Origin: Buxus sempervirens
Lineage: Eukaryota > Streptophyta > Magnoliopsida > Buxales > Buxaceae
Direction of reading: 5' to 3'
Length of the DNA: 64,000 nucleotides
NCBI GenBank assembly: GCA_947561395.2
Contig: OX387190.1
Location: 11,588,858 to 11,652,857 of the forward strand
Below, in pieces: positions 22,701 to 34,225 of this stretch. How positions within the stretch are numbered: the first letter of the stretch is position 1; each line of letters begins with the position of its first letter. Under the pieces are notes generated by a model that did not search any database, was not told the origin of the DNA, and saw nothing but the letters and a program-made list of their open reading frames with translations. Both the position numbers and the translations under genes were made by a program.

Positions 22701-22932
22701 TTCGCCGCTTACTGGAGAGGAGAACTTTCTCCTCGATTCACGCAGGTATGCTACAACTCCTAACCTATCCAGTTGTGTTTTCAAAAGCTCCAAATGATCA
22801 CATGATTAATATAGTTTTGTTATTTTTGAATAGAATGATATTCCGAGCTTCAGAAGAAGCATTGTGAGTGAGATGATCCTCCACGAAGAAAACACGGTGA
22901 AGGATGATATTGTGAAGAAGAGTTCTACCTAG
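19705..22932 (+). pseudogene. Ulp1-like (C48 family) cysteine protease gene of the MULE, multi-exon, broken
   Basis: About eleven exons with plausible GT-AG borders run from MAPSGEGVRNRC (ATG at 19705) to a TAG at 22930-22932. The N-terminal part (LGVTSAGETIEIDEVEN to KEKHQIYVGGCLVFLK, 19960-20326) is typical of transposon-linked Ulp1 proteins. The protease domain is at the C-terminus: QEHWYMCVVDMNKKK carries the catalytic His, followed at the expected spacing by LNSM, where families usually have Asp. Further on, TRQDNP then HDCGIFAMKF carry the oxyanion Gln and catalytic Cys six residues apart. Ulp1 enzymes cleave SUMO or ubiquitin-like tags. Damage: TGA early in exon 1 (about 19750), a one-base frameshift near 19950, TAA at 20773-20775, TAA at 21073-21075 and a TAG near 21848. 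The Asp-to-Asn change may or may not abolish activity. Confidence 0.85.
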
Positions 22933-24241
22933 GGGGAGGGTTCGATGTATTAACATTTTTATATTATACATGCGTCAAACTAAAATTTAATTTTTGGGGA
23001 ATCTGTATGTATTTATTTGAGAACAAGGATGTTCCTGTAATGAATGCTGTAGCTGAATCAAGCATTCACTTGGATTTTACTTTTATGGCATGTTTAGTTT
23101 TTTATGATGTTTCACGATCAGATTTTTGTAAAGTATTGTGTACATAGGACATTGTATCCATTGAATAAAAGCTTGGTTATTTTGATTCCATAAGTTCTGC
23201 CACAGATTCGTCAAACTCATTGATCGTCAATTACGCCAAATTTTAAAACAAGTTACTATACATTAGGTACTCCCCCCCAAAACAAAATGAAGGTACGGTT
23301 CGTGTGAAGGGTAAGGTAACCCCCTAACCAGCACAATGTACCACCCCCACCCCATATAAGCTTAGGTGTCACCTAGTAAGAGTTGAGTACACGCCGAAAT
23401 AAGGCCAAGGCCCCCACGAAATAAGCCTAATTTACATCAGCAAATAAGCCTAATTTATTTCGCATCATACCGAAAAGTATGATGCGAAATAATGGAAGGG
23501 TACCCCTAAGTAATACCCAGGTACCCCCAAAATTAATATTAAGGTAACCCATAAGTAAGCCGGAGGTACCCCCAAGTAGGAATTGATAATGAATAAAACG
23601 CACGGACGTTAATCATTAACGCCTGCGCGTTGCAGCTTTAAAGTGCACAGTACGCGCGAGCGTTACTAGGAAACATTCGCGCGTTGAATGTGCTCCCACT
23701 ATTTCGTACGTGTGGGTACCTTCGGTTTTCTTGTGGGGTACCTTAAATTTACCTTTGGGGTACCTAAGTGTTACTTGGAGGTACTCTCCCCTTAATTTGG
23801 AGAATTTTTTGTGGATAAATTAAGGCTCGTGTAGGGGGTACCCTGGGCTGATTTGGGGGATACGTAGGCACATTTGGAAGGGTATCTCAAGATTAATACG
23901 TAATATAAGCTGACTTTTTTTGCATTCCCCGTCTTCCCACAGCCTTCGTTGCAGATTTTAATCATTTCGTATAATACCTTAGTCTTATAGGTGGAAGTTC
24001 ATTACCATAGGCTAATATAACCAGCACCTTGGACTGGTTGTTTTGCATGTACACGCATTACGACGTGATAGACCCAATGTGTGTGTATTGGGGAGATAGA
24101 GGAATATGACAAATGAAAGCTAAGACCTAACAATATTTTCTTTGCATGCACTTATCGCAACGTTTTACAGGCACATAAGTAAAAAAAGATGGTCAAATGA
24201 GATGCATTCGATACTCAAATGACATGAAAAGAGGTTCAAGA
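22933..24241. repeat. MULE repeat cassette 2 between the protease and the first transposon-protein gene
   Basis: After about 300 bp of unique DNA, 23260-23590 holds units with GGTACCCCC preceded by AAGCC or TAAGG. At 23600-23690 lies an AACG...CG-rich core (CGCACGGACGTTAATC, ACGCCTGCGCGTT, CATTCGCGCGTTGAA). At 23700-23900 the GGTACC units are in the opposite orientation. About 23900-24240 shows no feature. Confidence 0.85.
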
Positions 24242-25968
24242 CTATGGGGCAGGCCCTGCTGGATCAGGAACTTTGTGTGCAGGCTCAAGGGATTCAAGCA
24301 ACAAATGTTCATCTCGAATGTACTCCGCATCACTTGGAGGAATATGCTCTCCAACGACACCTTGAGAAGCTGCATCGACAACTGTCCTCTGTTCTCTCCT
24401 GTCCCTATTCAGCATGTGAAGCTCCTGATTTTCCAATTCAAAGTGCTTCATGGCCCGGCTGTAGTCTTGTTGCATCTCCAAATATATCTCGTTCAGCCTG
24501 GTCTGCTTCTCATGCACTGCTTTTAGTGTGTCATCAGCATTCCATACTGTTGTCCTCACCCAATTCAACTTGGTGTTAATTTGTGCAAACTTCGGCTTAA
24601 TCAGTTCTCGTACGTCCTTTTTCGTAGAGTAGGTGTCACCTTCTATGTTCTGAAGAAGATGTTCCATCTTAGCAACGTGGCGATCAGTTTCATGCTTGTA
24701 TGCAAGCTGACCATCGTACAATTGTTTTATCTGCTGCTTCATCGTCTCCTGGTTCTTAAGAAGTAGCTTGGTTTGATTCATCAACTCACATTGCATGCCC
24801 ATAACCTGTGAAAGGATTGATGCGAGTCCACAAGGAAATTGGGAAGAAGTTGTTTGGTCTATAGGAGCAGCAGCAGGAGCAGGCGTCGATGAGGATGGAA
24901 TATCAGGTTCCATAGGTTGATCATGTGTAGCAGACTCCAGGAGAGGAAGATCATGCTCATGTCCTATAGAAACATTGGGGGGAGGAGATGGAGGAGCAGG
25001 AGCATCTTCACCAGCAGGGGGAGGAGATGGAGGAGCAGGAACATCTTCACCAGCAGGGGGAGGAGATGGAGGAGAAGGCGCATGGACCCCTGGAACAGGG
25101 GGAGGGGTGGAGGAGGAGGATGAGACTTGTTGTATTGCCCTTTGGACTTATTATATGTTGCAGTACTGATAGGAGGAAGGGGAGCAAGTAACTCATACTC
25201 GGGGAAGTCAATTTGATGCATCTTGACTATCTTTGCAATGGCACACCCGAGAGGAAGTCCACACCTATGTTTGGTATCGAGAAAACAGTCAAGTATAGAC
25301 GAAATCATGATGGTGGGAACATCAAATGAATGCCTCTTGACCAATGCATAAAGCCAGAGTGCTCTCATAGGAGGCACAGTTGATCTGTGACTCACCGGCG
25401 CAAGGTTAGAGCATTGGATTTTGTATATGAATGAGGTGTCAAATGTAAACTTGGAGGAATCCAGAGCTTTGCCCTCATAGTCCCCCTCCCGCTCAGTGGT
25501 CAGTAAGCAAGCAGCCACTTCATTGAGCAAATGTGGTAAGGGAGCATCAACATACGGGAATTCAGGATTTTCAACTCTCGGAATACCTAGGGCCCCAGCG
25601 ATGGTATCAGAATCTACATGGATGGGCTGCCTTCTGAGAGAGGTATCGAAGGATGCGGGACCGTCTGCGATGTTGTGGATGTTTGAATAGAATTCATATA
25701 CTAGGTGTTGGGATGGGAGCAGGAAGTTGGTGAAGAGGTTATCCCATCCTCTCCCGGTAAATGCTGCACGAATAGACTCGGGGAAGTCTTCTAGAATAAC
25801 CCCTCTTTCAAGCAAGATTTGTCTGTGGCTAATATTATTCTCATACAGCTTCTTGGCCTTCCGATTGATGAAGATTGAATTATCAAATGAATGAGTCCTG
25901 GGTTTCTTATTGGCTTTCCTGGAGGATGTCTTAGGTTTAGAAGATGAGGCTCTGGTCTTAGGGGCCAT
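24242..25968 (-). pseudogene. Plant transposon protein A, coiled-coil C-terminus, one frameshift
   Basis: The reading frame starts MAPKTRASSSKPKT with a basic, Ser/Lys-rich tail. A conserved globular region follows (about residues 30-275), with ESIRAAFTGRGW, TIAGALGIPRVENPEFPY and VPPMRALWLYALVKRH. It resembles the 'putative plant transposon protein' domain found in many plant elements. Next come a proline-rich linker made of three roughly 42-bp repeats (24975-25080, encoding PAPPSPPPAGED in one frame) and a coiled coil rich in Gln, Glu and Lys (24242-24850). The N-terminal frame and the linker/coiled-coil frame differ by one base near 25090-25110, in a C-rich run. Read across that point the protein is about 575 residues. 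The function of this family is unknown. The gene lies on the strand opposite to the protease. Confidence 0.75.
24975..25085. repeat. Three 42-bp tandem repeats encoding a proline-rich linker
   Basis: GGAGGAGATGGAGGAGCAGG, then AACATCTTCACCAGCAGGG, occurs three times with small changes. Confidence 0.9.
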
Positions 25969-26868
25969 CTAAGAGTTCAGAAGAAGAGAGGAAGAAAAAT
26001 AAATATGCACAAAACAACACAGAGCAAACGATAATGTTAGACACAGAAAAGATGAGTGCTACCGAATGCAAATAATATAGAATGTGAATAATATGAATAA
26101 TTGTGTGGAAAAAAACCCACTCCCTATATACATAAAAAAAACCCCAACACTTGAGGAAAAAGTGCAGGCGTTATTCACGCGTTAGGGAGATAACAATAGG
26201 GATGTGTACTTGTCAAAGGCTTATAGGAAAAGTGAATAGTAACTTGATTACAACCGATAATATAAACCATTCCGACAAAGATAAAGCAAAATGTACCTCT
26301 TCAAGACATTAGAATAAACACATAGATCGGAAACCCTAAATGAAAAAATTAATACCCTAATCGTAACATATAAAATCAAAGCAGTAAAGTTCGTAAAGCA
26401 TCTTGTACGTCCTTCGAACCAGAAATATAGGCTTTGGAACTCTTTGAGAAGAGAATGAAGTGGTACCCATCCTGAGAAGACTTTATCGAAATGAAGATGA
26501 AGCGCTTCGGATGGCTTTGATTCGCATGGACGAAATAACGCGCTAGACCTGTTTCTTTGGACATATAGGCAAACGCCCGGACGCACGTGCCCAGAACGTG
26601 CGCGCGTTGATATTAAATATGTGTACAAACATAGGGAATTTTTCAAAGGGTACCTTCCGTTTATGTTTGGGGTACCTCAGGAAAAATGTGGGGATACCTC
26701 ATGTAAAAAAGCGGGGGTACCCAAGCCCAAAGCGAACGTCCGAGCGTTCACGAGAACGTGCGCACGTTGATATTAAATATGTGTCGTATCTAGGGCCTCT
26801 TTAACTTTTTTAAAGGGTCTCAACGGGTTTTTAAAGGGTCCCTTCGGTTTTTTAAAGGGAACCTTCGG
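25969..26868. repeat. Spacer with early cassette elements of the MULE
   Basis: No gene is recognised. Two near copies of AGAACGTGCGCGCGTTGATA, then TTAAATATGTGT, occur at about 26590 and 26754. GGTACC units lie at 26640-26725. Short TTTAAAGGG units run at 26800-26865. A small open frame at 26248-26646 (minus) has no recognisable domain. Confidence 0.6.
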
Positions 26869-26869
26869 T

Positions 26870-27392
26870 TTATGTTGTGCACACATGTATGTACATTTGT
26901 ATATGTGTGTACACATGATTGTACACATGTGTGTACATGTGTACACATGTACATGTATATATGTGTACACATGTACATGTATAAATGTGTACACACGTAT
27001 ATGTTCTTGTACGTGAACATGTACATATATGTGTACAGATGTACACACAAAATGTACATCTGTACACAGATGTACATGTACTTGTGTGTGTACAAATGTA
27101 CACACATGTACTTGTGTACACATATCGACATGTGTACTTGTGTACACATATATACATGTACATGTGTACACATGAACATGTACCTGTGTACACACATGTA
27201 AATGTGTACATGTGTGCACATATACACATGTGTACATGTGTACATGTGTACACAGATGACAATGTGCATGTGTACACATGTACACACATGTGTACACATA
27301 TATACATGTACATGTGTACACACACGTGCAGATGGAAAGGTTCACGTACACATGTTAGTGCACCTGTACATGTGTACACGTGTACATGGATC
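26870..27392. repeat. ACATGT/TGTACA alternating repeat array 1
   Basis: About 520 bp of almost unbroken alternation of ACATGT, TGTACA and TGTGTACAC, largely purine-pyrimidine and self-complementary. It opens in all frames only because the repeat lacks stop codons. Confidence 0.95.
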
Positions 27393-27840
27393 AGGTACCC
27401 AAAGAATTTAGACCAAGGGCACCTCTCAAATAATTCTAAGGTACATCAGCAAATAAGCCAAAGGTGCCCCAAAATGATAACTTACGGTAGCCACAATTAG
27501 GAAGCCAAGTATGTAATAGGTACCCCAAATAACATGTGGGTACCCAAACAATAGTCTGAAGGTAACCCAAACGTAAGGCGAAGGTACCCAATATAAGGAG
27601 TTACTAAGAAACGTTAACGCACGGACGTTAAGGTTCAACGCGCGAACGTTAAAGCCATTAAAGCGCGCGCGTCAGTTGTTTTCTTCAGCTGGAACGTTCG
27701 CGCGTTAGAGATCAACGTCCGCGCGTTGAAGTCGCTTTGCCTTTCCTTCTCTCGGGTACCTTCGCCTTAAAAGCGGGGTACCTTCGTATTATATCCTGGG
27801 GTACCTTAGTTTTAATTGGGGTACCTATTGCCTGTCTTAA
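27393..27840. repeat. MULE repeat cassette 3 (GGTACC units, AACGCGCG core, GGTACC units reversed)
   Basis: 27393-27600 carries GGTACCC units in one orientation. 27610-27745 holds palindrome-like AACGCACGGACGTTAAGG, CAACGCGCGAACGTTAAAG, GAACGTTCGCGCGTTAGA and AACGTCCGCGCGTTGAA. 27755-27835 carries GGGGTACCTT units in the opposite orientation. Confidence 0.92.
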
Positions 27841-27841
27841 T

Positions 27842-28212
27842 ATATGCGTTTGTACATGTACATACATGTGTACACATATATACAAGTAAGCCAGTACACA
27901 TCAAAAAATGTACTTACATGTGTGTAAACAAGTACACACATGTATACGCAGGTATACATGTGTGTGCGTGCGTACATGCACATGTACACACGTATATGTT
28001 CTTTTACGTGTACATGTACACACATGTGTACATATACACACATGTTTACATCTGTTCAAATGCATGTAAATGTACATGTATGTGCACAAATGTACACATA
28101 TGTACATGTGTGCACATATCGACATGTGTACTTGTGTACACATGTACACACATGGGCACATGTGTACATAGATGACAATGTGTATGTGTACACATGTACA
28201 CATATGTACACA
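27842..28212. repeat. ACATGT/TGTACA alternating repeat array 2
   Basis: Same composition as array 1. Its left half (27842-28015) is the inverted copy of part of array 3. Confidence 0.95.
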
Positions 28213-28580
28213 TCAGCAAATAAGCCAGAGGTGCCCCCAAATGATAACTTACGGTAGCCACAATTAGGAAGCCAAGTATGTAATAGGTACCCTAAATAAC
28301 ACGTGGGTACCCAAACAATAGTCTGAAGGTACCCCAAACGTAAGGCAAAAGTACCCAATATAAGGAGTTTCAAAGAAACGTTAACGCGCGGACGTTAAGG
28401 TTCAACGCGCGAACGTTAAAGCCATAAAAGCGCGCGCGTCAGTTGTGGGGTACCCATACAGTACCTGGCTTCATAATTGTGGCTACCATAAGGCATCATT
28501 GGGGGGCACCTTTGGCTTATTTGCTTATGTACCTTAGAATTATTTGAGGGGTGCCCTGGTCATATTTCTTGGGTACCTGA
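28205..28580. repeat. MULE repeat cassette 4
   Basis: GGTACCC units run at 28215-28360, the core AACGCGCGGACGTTAAGG plus AACGCGCGAACGTTAAAG at 28378-28440, and reversed units at 28445-28575. The left part is a direct copy of 27440-27680. The right part is a direct copy of 30955-31090. Confidence 0.9.
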
Positions 28581-28582
28581 GC

Positions 28583-29160
28583 CATGTACATGTGTACACA
28601 TGTATATACGCGTACACACACATGTACATGTACATTTGTTTACACATGTACACATGTGTATATGTGTAAACATGTACATGTATATATGCATAGACATGTA
28701 CACATGTGCACACATTTAAACATGTGTATATGTGCACACATGTACACGTGTGTAAACATGTGCCCATGTGTGTACATGTGTAAACATGTACATGTGTGTA
28801 CACAGGTACATGTGTGTACAGATGTATATGTACATACATGTTTACACATGTACACATGTGTACATGTGCACACACGCATAGATGTGTACACATGTGCACA
28901 TGTGTGTACATTTGTACACACACGTGTACATTTACATCTGTGTACAGATATAGACATGTGTGTACATGTGTACACATGTATGTACATGTACATGTACAAG
29001 AACATATAATTGTGTACATGTGCATATACGCACGCACACACATGTATACCTGCGTATACATGTGTGTACTTGTGTACACACATGTAAGTACATTTTTTAT
29101 GTGTACTGGCTTACTTGTATATATGTGTACACATGTATGTACATGTACAAACGCATATAT
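28583..29160. repeat. ACATGT/TGTACA alternating repeat array 3
   Basis: The longest array, about 580 bp, of the same hexamers with scattered substitutions. The last 170 bp mirror array 2. Confidence 0.95.
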
Positions 29161-29164
29161 TAAG

Positions 29165-29570
29165 ACAGGCAACAGGTACCCCAATTAAAACTAAGGTACC
29201 CCAGGATATAATACGAAGGTACCCTGCTATTAAGGCGAAGGTACCCGGGAGAAGGAAAGGCGAAGAGACTTCAACGCGCGGACGTTGATCTCTAACGCGC
29301 GAACGTTCCGACTGAAGAAGACAACTGACGTGTGCGCTTTTATGGCTTTAACGTTCATGCGTTGAACCTTAACGTCCGCGCGTTAACGTTTCTTAGTAAC
29401 TCCTTATATTGGGTACCTTCACCTTACGTATGGGGTACCTTCAGATTATTGTTTGGGTACCCACGTGTTATTTGGGGTACCTATTACATACTTGGCTTCC
29501 TAATTGTGGCTACCGTAAGTTATCATTTGGGGGCACCTCTGGCTTATTTGCTGATATGTACATGTGTGTA
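29165..29570. repeat. MULE repeat cassette 5
   Basis: GGTACCCC units at 29175-29255, core with AACGCGCGGACGTTGAT, AACGCGCGAACGTT and AACGTCCGCGCGTTAACG at 29270-29395, reversed units at 29410-29550. It is the inverted counterpart of cassette 3. Confidence 0.92.
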
Positions 29571-29820
29571 CATGTGTACACATGCACATTGTCATCTGTG
29601 TACACATGTGTGTATATGTTCACACATGTACGTGTGTGTACACATGTGCCCATGTGTGTACATGTGTACACAAGTACACATGTACATATGTGTAAATTTG
29701 TGCACATACGTGTACATTTACATGCATTTGAACAGATGTAGACATGTGTGTACATGTGCACACATGTGTTTACATGTACACGTAAAAGAACATATACGCG
29801 TGTACATCCACAGACGCATA
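29555..29820. repeat. ACATGT/TGTACA alternating repeat array 4
   Basis: About 265 bp of the same alternating hexamers, with a TGTGTGTACATGTGTACAC period. Confidence 0.93.
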
Positions 29821-29829
29821 TATTAGGGT

Positions 29830-30180
29830 AGGCAACAGGTACCCCAATTAAAACTAAGGTACCCCAGGATATAATACGAAGGTACCACGCTGTTAAGGCG
29901 AAGGTACCCGGGAGAAGGAAAGGCAAACAGACGTCAACGCGCGGACGTTGATCTCTAACGCGCGAATGTTCCAGATGAAGAAGACAACTGATGCGCGCGC
30001 TTTCAAAAGAACCGTTCGCGCGTTGAAGTTTGTTAATAATTGTTACCTGAGCTACCTTCGGTATAAGGGTGTGTACCTGAATGTTTTATTGTGGGGTACC
30101 TATGTTCTACATGCGGTACAGGGGTACCTGTACCATTTTTTTGGGCAAAATTTTTTTTTATGGAGTTCCTTAATCTTTCA
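29830..30180. repeat. MULE repeat cassette 6
   Basis: 29835-29915 is a direct copy of 29170-29260. The core AACGCGCGGACGTTGAT and AACGCGCGAATGTT is at 29936-29970, with CCGTTCGCGCGTTGAAG at about 30010-30030. Reversed GGTACC units occupy 30040-30135. Confidence 0.9.
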
Positions 30181-30219
30181 TTTGTGTGTGTGTGTGTGGT
30201 TACATACGCACACTATGTA

Positions 30220-30545
30220 TCTGAGCCATGTACGCGTGTACACATGTACATGCATATGTACTCATATTTATTCATGTACACGTGAACATGTACAAGTACA
30301 CACGTATATGTTGTTGTACGTGTACATGTACATACCTTTGCACACAAGTACACACATGTGTACATGTGTACATGTGTACACATATACAAATGTACATACA
30401 TGTGATGAGAAGTACACACATGTACCCGTACATGTGCAGATGTGAAGGTTCATGTACATGTGTTCATGCACACGAACACATGAGTACACATGCACACATG
30501 TACCTTTACATGTGCACACGCGTACGTAGTTGTACGTACATCTTA
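30220..30545. repeat. ACATGT/TGTACA alternating repeat array 5
   Basis: About 320 bp of the same repeats, more diverged. It is preceded by a short (TG)n run at 30183-30198. Confidence 0.92.
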
Positions 30546-30574
30546 TGGGTTATGTAACAAATATTTGTATATAT

Positions 30575-31630
30575 AAGGCAGGGTACCATCTTTTAAGCCG
30601 GTGGGGTATCCTCCAGATCAGCCCATTGTACCCCCCATGCAAGCCTTTAGTTCTCCCCAAAAAAATAAGTCATAAAATCAAATATGGGTACCCCCTATAA
30701 AAATCAGGTACTCCCCATGGAAGATTGGGGTACATCGCATTATACCGAAGGTACCTCAGTAACTGCTCTGCGTAGAGAACTTCGACGCGCGGACGTTCTT
30801 CTAAACGCTCGCGCGTTATCTTCTTTTATAGCTTAAACGTTCGCGCGTTGAACTCTAACGTCCGCGCGTTCTCGTTTCAGGGTAATTCCTTTTAATGGGG
30901 TACCTTCGCCTCTCGTATGGGGTACCTTCATATTATTTCTGGGGTACCTACGTGTTATGTGGGGTACCCATACAGTACCTGGCTTTATAATTGTGGCTAC
31001 CGTAAGGCATCATTGGGGGGCACCTTTGGCTTATTTGCTGATGTACCTTAGAATTATTTGAGGGGTGCCCTAGTCGTATTTCTTGGGTTACCTTGCTACA
31101 ACTCTGTGCTATTGGTGCTCTCTTCATGGGGTCACGTTTCGGAAAACTTTGCACAGTACCTTGGGCTTAAGTCTGGGGTAGCTTGGCCTTATTTAGGGGG
31201 GTACTCAGATTTGTATGTATTGAAGCTTCAAAAATACGTGCACATATCTTACACGAGTCACATTCATAACGTGACATGAATGTTATAAACTCTCACATCA
31301 TTCAATCCCTTTCCCATGATTTGTAGACACATTATTATATCATAATAATATAATATTTTCATACAGCAAGTCGCTGTTTCATCAGGGTTAGGTCCCATGC
31401 GTAATCGGAACATGGCGATTAAGCATGCGATTAATCTACTGATTTTTACGACTAATCTTGCGGCCGTATGTATTATTTGTATGCACGCAAGTGAGGGTTT
31501 ATGTTTGAGTGTATAAATAGAGGGTTTCGCTCCACTTCGTACTCACGATTAATCTAGGGTTTCCTACGCATGGGTCCCCTTATTCCACTGTTCTCCTGCT
31601 GCCTCTCGCCTCCAAAGCACGATTAATCTA
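30575..31630. repeat. MULE repeat cassette 7 and a CGATTAATCG cluster
   Basis: GGTACC units in one orientation at 30580-30755, core GACGCGCGGACGTTC, AACGTTCGCGCGTTGAAC and AACGTCCGCGCGTTC at 30783-30870, reversed units at 30895-31215. At 31380-31630 lies a cluster of GCGATTAAGC, GCGATTAATC and ACGATTAATC sequences leading up to the next gene. Confidence 0.88.
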
Positions 31631-31788
31631 TGGTATCTTATACGCACTTCCTGTTTCTTCCAGGGTTCTCCAAGTCTGTAAACTCTCCAACTCAAGGCCA
31701 AATATACGGGGTTTACTGTTTGGCTCCACCAAGTTTCCACTGTGAGTTGTGTCGAACATTGTTTTTTTCTCTGTCATTTTTTAAAATC

Positions 31789-33084
31789 ATGCCTCGAACA
31801 AAGAATTCTAGCATGCGCCATAAGAGGAGAAGGGATAGGACTCCTGCACCTGCAAGTCCCTCATTATCTTTCGGCTCTCATTACAGCCCTTCTGAGACAG
31901 AGGAACCCAATCCCTCTCAATCTACCATCCACAGGGAGCCTTATTCTCCTGATAATTCATTGTCTGCACCTTCTGAAGCCGAGTAGATTCGGCAGCGACC
32001 CTTGATTGTTGAGAAACCGGTTGTTAAATCATGTTTAGCACCATATGGTATTGTACAGATTCTGGAAGCTGTTGGTTGGTCCGGCATTCTAGATTGGGGG
32101 GATGCTGCCAACTCCTCGACTATTGCTCAACTTTACGCCGGATCCCGTAACTTGTCCACCCCTCCTTTTCGTGAGCTTGCATTTGAGATCAAAGTGGCAG
32201 ACTCTACCTATATTGTCACACCTGACTTGATAAGTGATCTAATGGGTATACCTAGATCAGAGGTCCGTTTCCTGAACCCACCAACGCAAGAGGAACTTGC
32301 TGAGGCCACTCAATGGCTATGTGGGATTGATGCACCATGGAAAAAGACTATGCTTCAAGCTAATCAGCTCTTCCCTACGTATAGAATACTCCATCTCATT
32401 TTCACATTCAATGTCTATCCTAGGTGCGGTAATAAGTTCGAGCTGACCAAGGCCATGGTCTTCCTTCTCTACCGTCTCATTACTCGGACGCGCCTTTGTC
32501 TGCCCACATTCATTTGTAGACATATATGTCAAGTTGTCCATTCATCTGGTCACAGAGCCCTTCCGTTTGCCTATCTTATGACCAGGATTGGGATGAGGTT
32601 TGGTTTACGTGGACCTCCTGATTCCATGGTTATTTCAAGACAATTTTCACAGATGAATCTAAATCAAATGCAACTTGCACCTTTGCACCACCACTGTCAC
32701 GCGGCTCAGAGATCCGGAGAATCAATGGCGCACCAACAGCAGCCACAACAAAGAGAGGAAGCAGAGCCAGCACAACCTTCGTCATCACATCCTCGTCCAC
32801 CCACTTCTCAACCCAGCTCTTTCAAGACATATTCACGATGTGGACCGTCGTCAGAAGCCTTTCGTAGGCTTAGCCAAGACGTTGGAGAGATTCGAGAGGA
32901 TTTAGGCAGTCTACGACGTGATTTTGGAATGTTTCAGGAATCTATCACTCATGGAGTTGGTGGGCTAAAGAAGCTGGTCAAGAAAGCCGTGAAGATAGTG
33001 ACTCATCTCTTCACTTCCTCCAGTCAGCAGACTCCATCCCTCCCACCACTTCCCGGGTCTGATGACGATGACATTGCACCGTAG
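31789..33084 (+). pseudogene. Plant transposon protein B, one in-frame TAG
   Basis: One frame runs from ATG 31789 (MPRTKNSSMRHKRRRDRTP) to a TAG at 33082-33084, broken only by TAG at 31984-31986 after LSAPSEAE. The length is 432 codons. The N-terminus is basic then Ser/Pro/Glu-rich. The central domain (about residues 75-300; ELAFEIKVADSTYIVTPDLI, LMGIPRSEVRFLNPPTQEE) resembles the same plant-transposon-protein family as protein A but is clearly diverged. The C-terminus has a Gln/Pro-rich linker and a coiled-coil stretch (RRLSQDVGEIREDLGSLRRD) ending in an acidic tail, GSDDDDIAP. Shared architecture with protein A (globular domain, Pro-rich linker, coiled coil) suggests an old duplication or parallel acquisition. 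Function is unknown. A single stop could be a recent mutation. Confidence 0.75.
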
Positions 33085-34225
33085 TGTGCTGATTTTAGAC
33101 GTACTTCTATGTTTTGGATATAAATGTATTTATCTCAACGCAACTCAGATGTATAGAATGTATTCATTTCACATAGTAAAAGTATTCGTAATTACAGCAT
33201 CATAATCCTCTGTTGTTTCCATTTGATATAACTTTGTCCATCAATCTACTCCGAATCAGTTCCTTCTTTGAAAATATGATTGGCGTTGTACCATAGGCCT
33301 CATTTGGGGGCTACCTAAGGCATCATTAGGGGGATTCCTTGAGGACAAGGGCATAATTACAGGGAACAAAGTGGTATGTTAGGAAGTAGGAAGAATTTCC
33401 TTCTAACGCGCGGACGTTACGAAGCAACGTTCGCGCATTGAAATCTCAATCACCAATTCGTACTGAAACGTTCGGGCGTTGATATCCCAGGTACGCGCGT
33501 CATGCTATTTGTGCAGAGGGTACCTTGGGCTTATTTGTGGGGTACCTATAGCATGATTGTGGGTACCTAATGCTTAATCTACGGTACCTTAGGTCCAGAT
33601 GGGTGGGTTCTTATTGTTGTTTGAGGGGATACCTTAACTCTTCAGTTGGGGTGTACAAAATATATATATTGGGGGGTTTTGGGAGCCATTATGGGTGGTG
33701 CCTAAGGTAGATAGGGGGTACCTAAGGGTTGATTTTGGATGTACCTGTGTTATTAATGGGGGAACCTTATTTTGATTTGGGATGTACTTGCAAGAGGAAC
33801 AGTAAGAAGCTCTGAAAATATTAACCAATTAACGGAACTAAATAATTAACTCAAAATTGCGATTCTCATTCCACTGGAAGTATACATTTGGTACATACAC
33901 ATCCTTGTACAATTAGAAAAAATGAACACTTACATTGCACTACAAAAACAATATAATTACAGGACTAACACTGTCAACACATTCAATACACACAATTCAC
34001 TCCCCCTTTTTTGTCGTACCAATATACAAAAGAATCACAAATCTCCAGGGAAATGACCTAAATCTCCTTCTTGACGATATAAGCTCCCATCTCGACTATA
34101 AACTCCTGGAGATCTCCCTACAGTAGAGTTTGAATAGGAGCCAAATTGATTCTGGCCAACAGTATTGCTTCAGTTGGATTCTTGGAATATGTTTGGACTC
34201 ATTGATTCCTGTTATTAATGGAATG
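33085..34225. repeat. Spacer with MULE repeat cassette 8
   Basis: 33290-33370 holds GGGGGCTACCTAAGG-type units. 33400-33510 holds the core TAACGCGCGGACGTTACG, AACGTTCGCGCATTGAA and AACGTTCGGGCGTTGAT. 33520-33790 holds GGTACCTTAGG-type units. 33800-34225 shows no feature. Confidence 0.8.

Noticed and set aside
24917..25191. Plus-strand Gly/Glu/Arg-rich open frames
   Set aside because: They are the antisense of the three proline-linker repeats of transposon protein A.
26870..30545. Many long open frames rich in Cys, Thr, His, Val, Tyr and Met in all six frames
   Set aside because: They are translations of the ACATGT/TGTACA repeats, which contain few stop codons in any frame. No domain or codon bias supports a protein.
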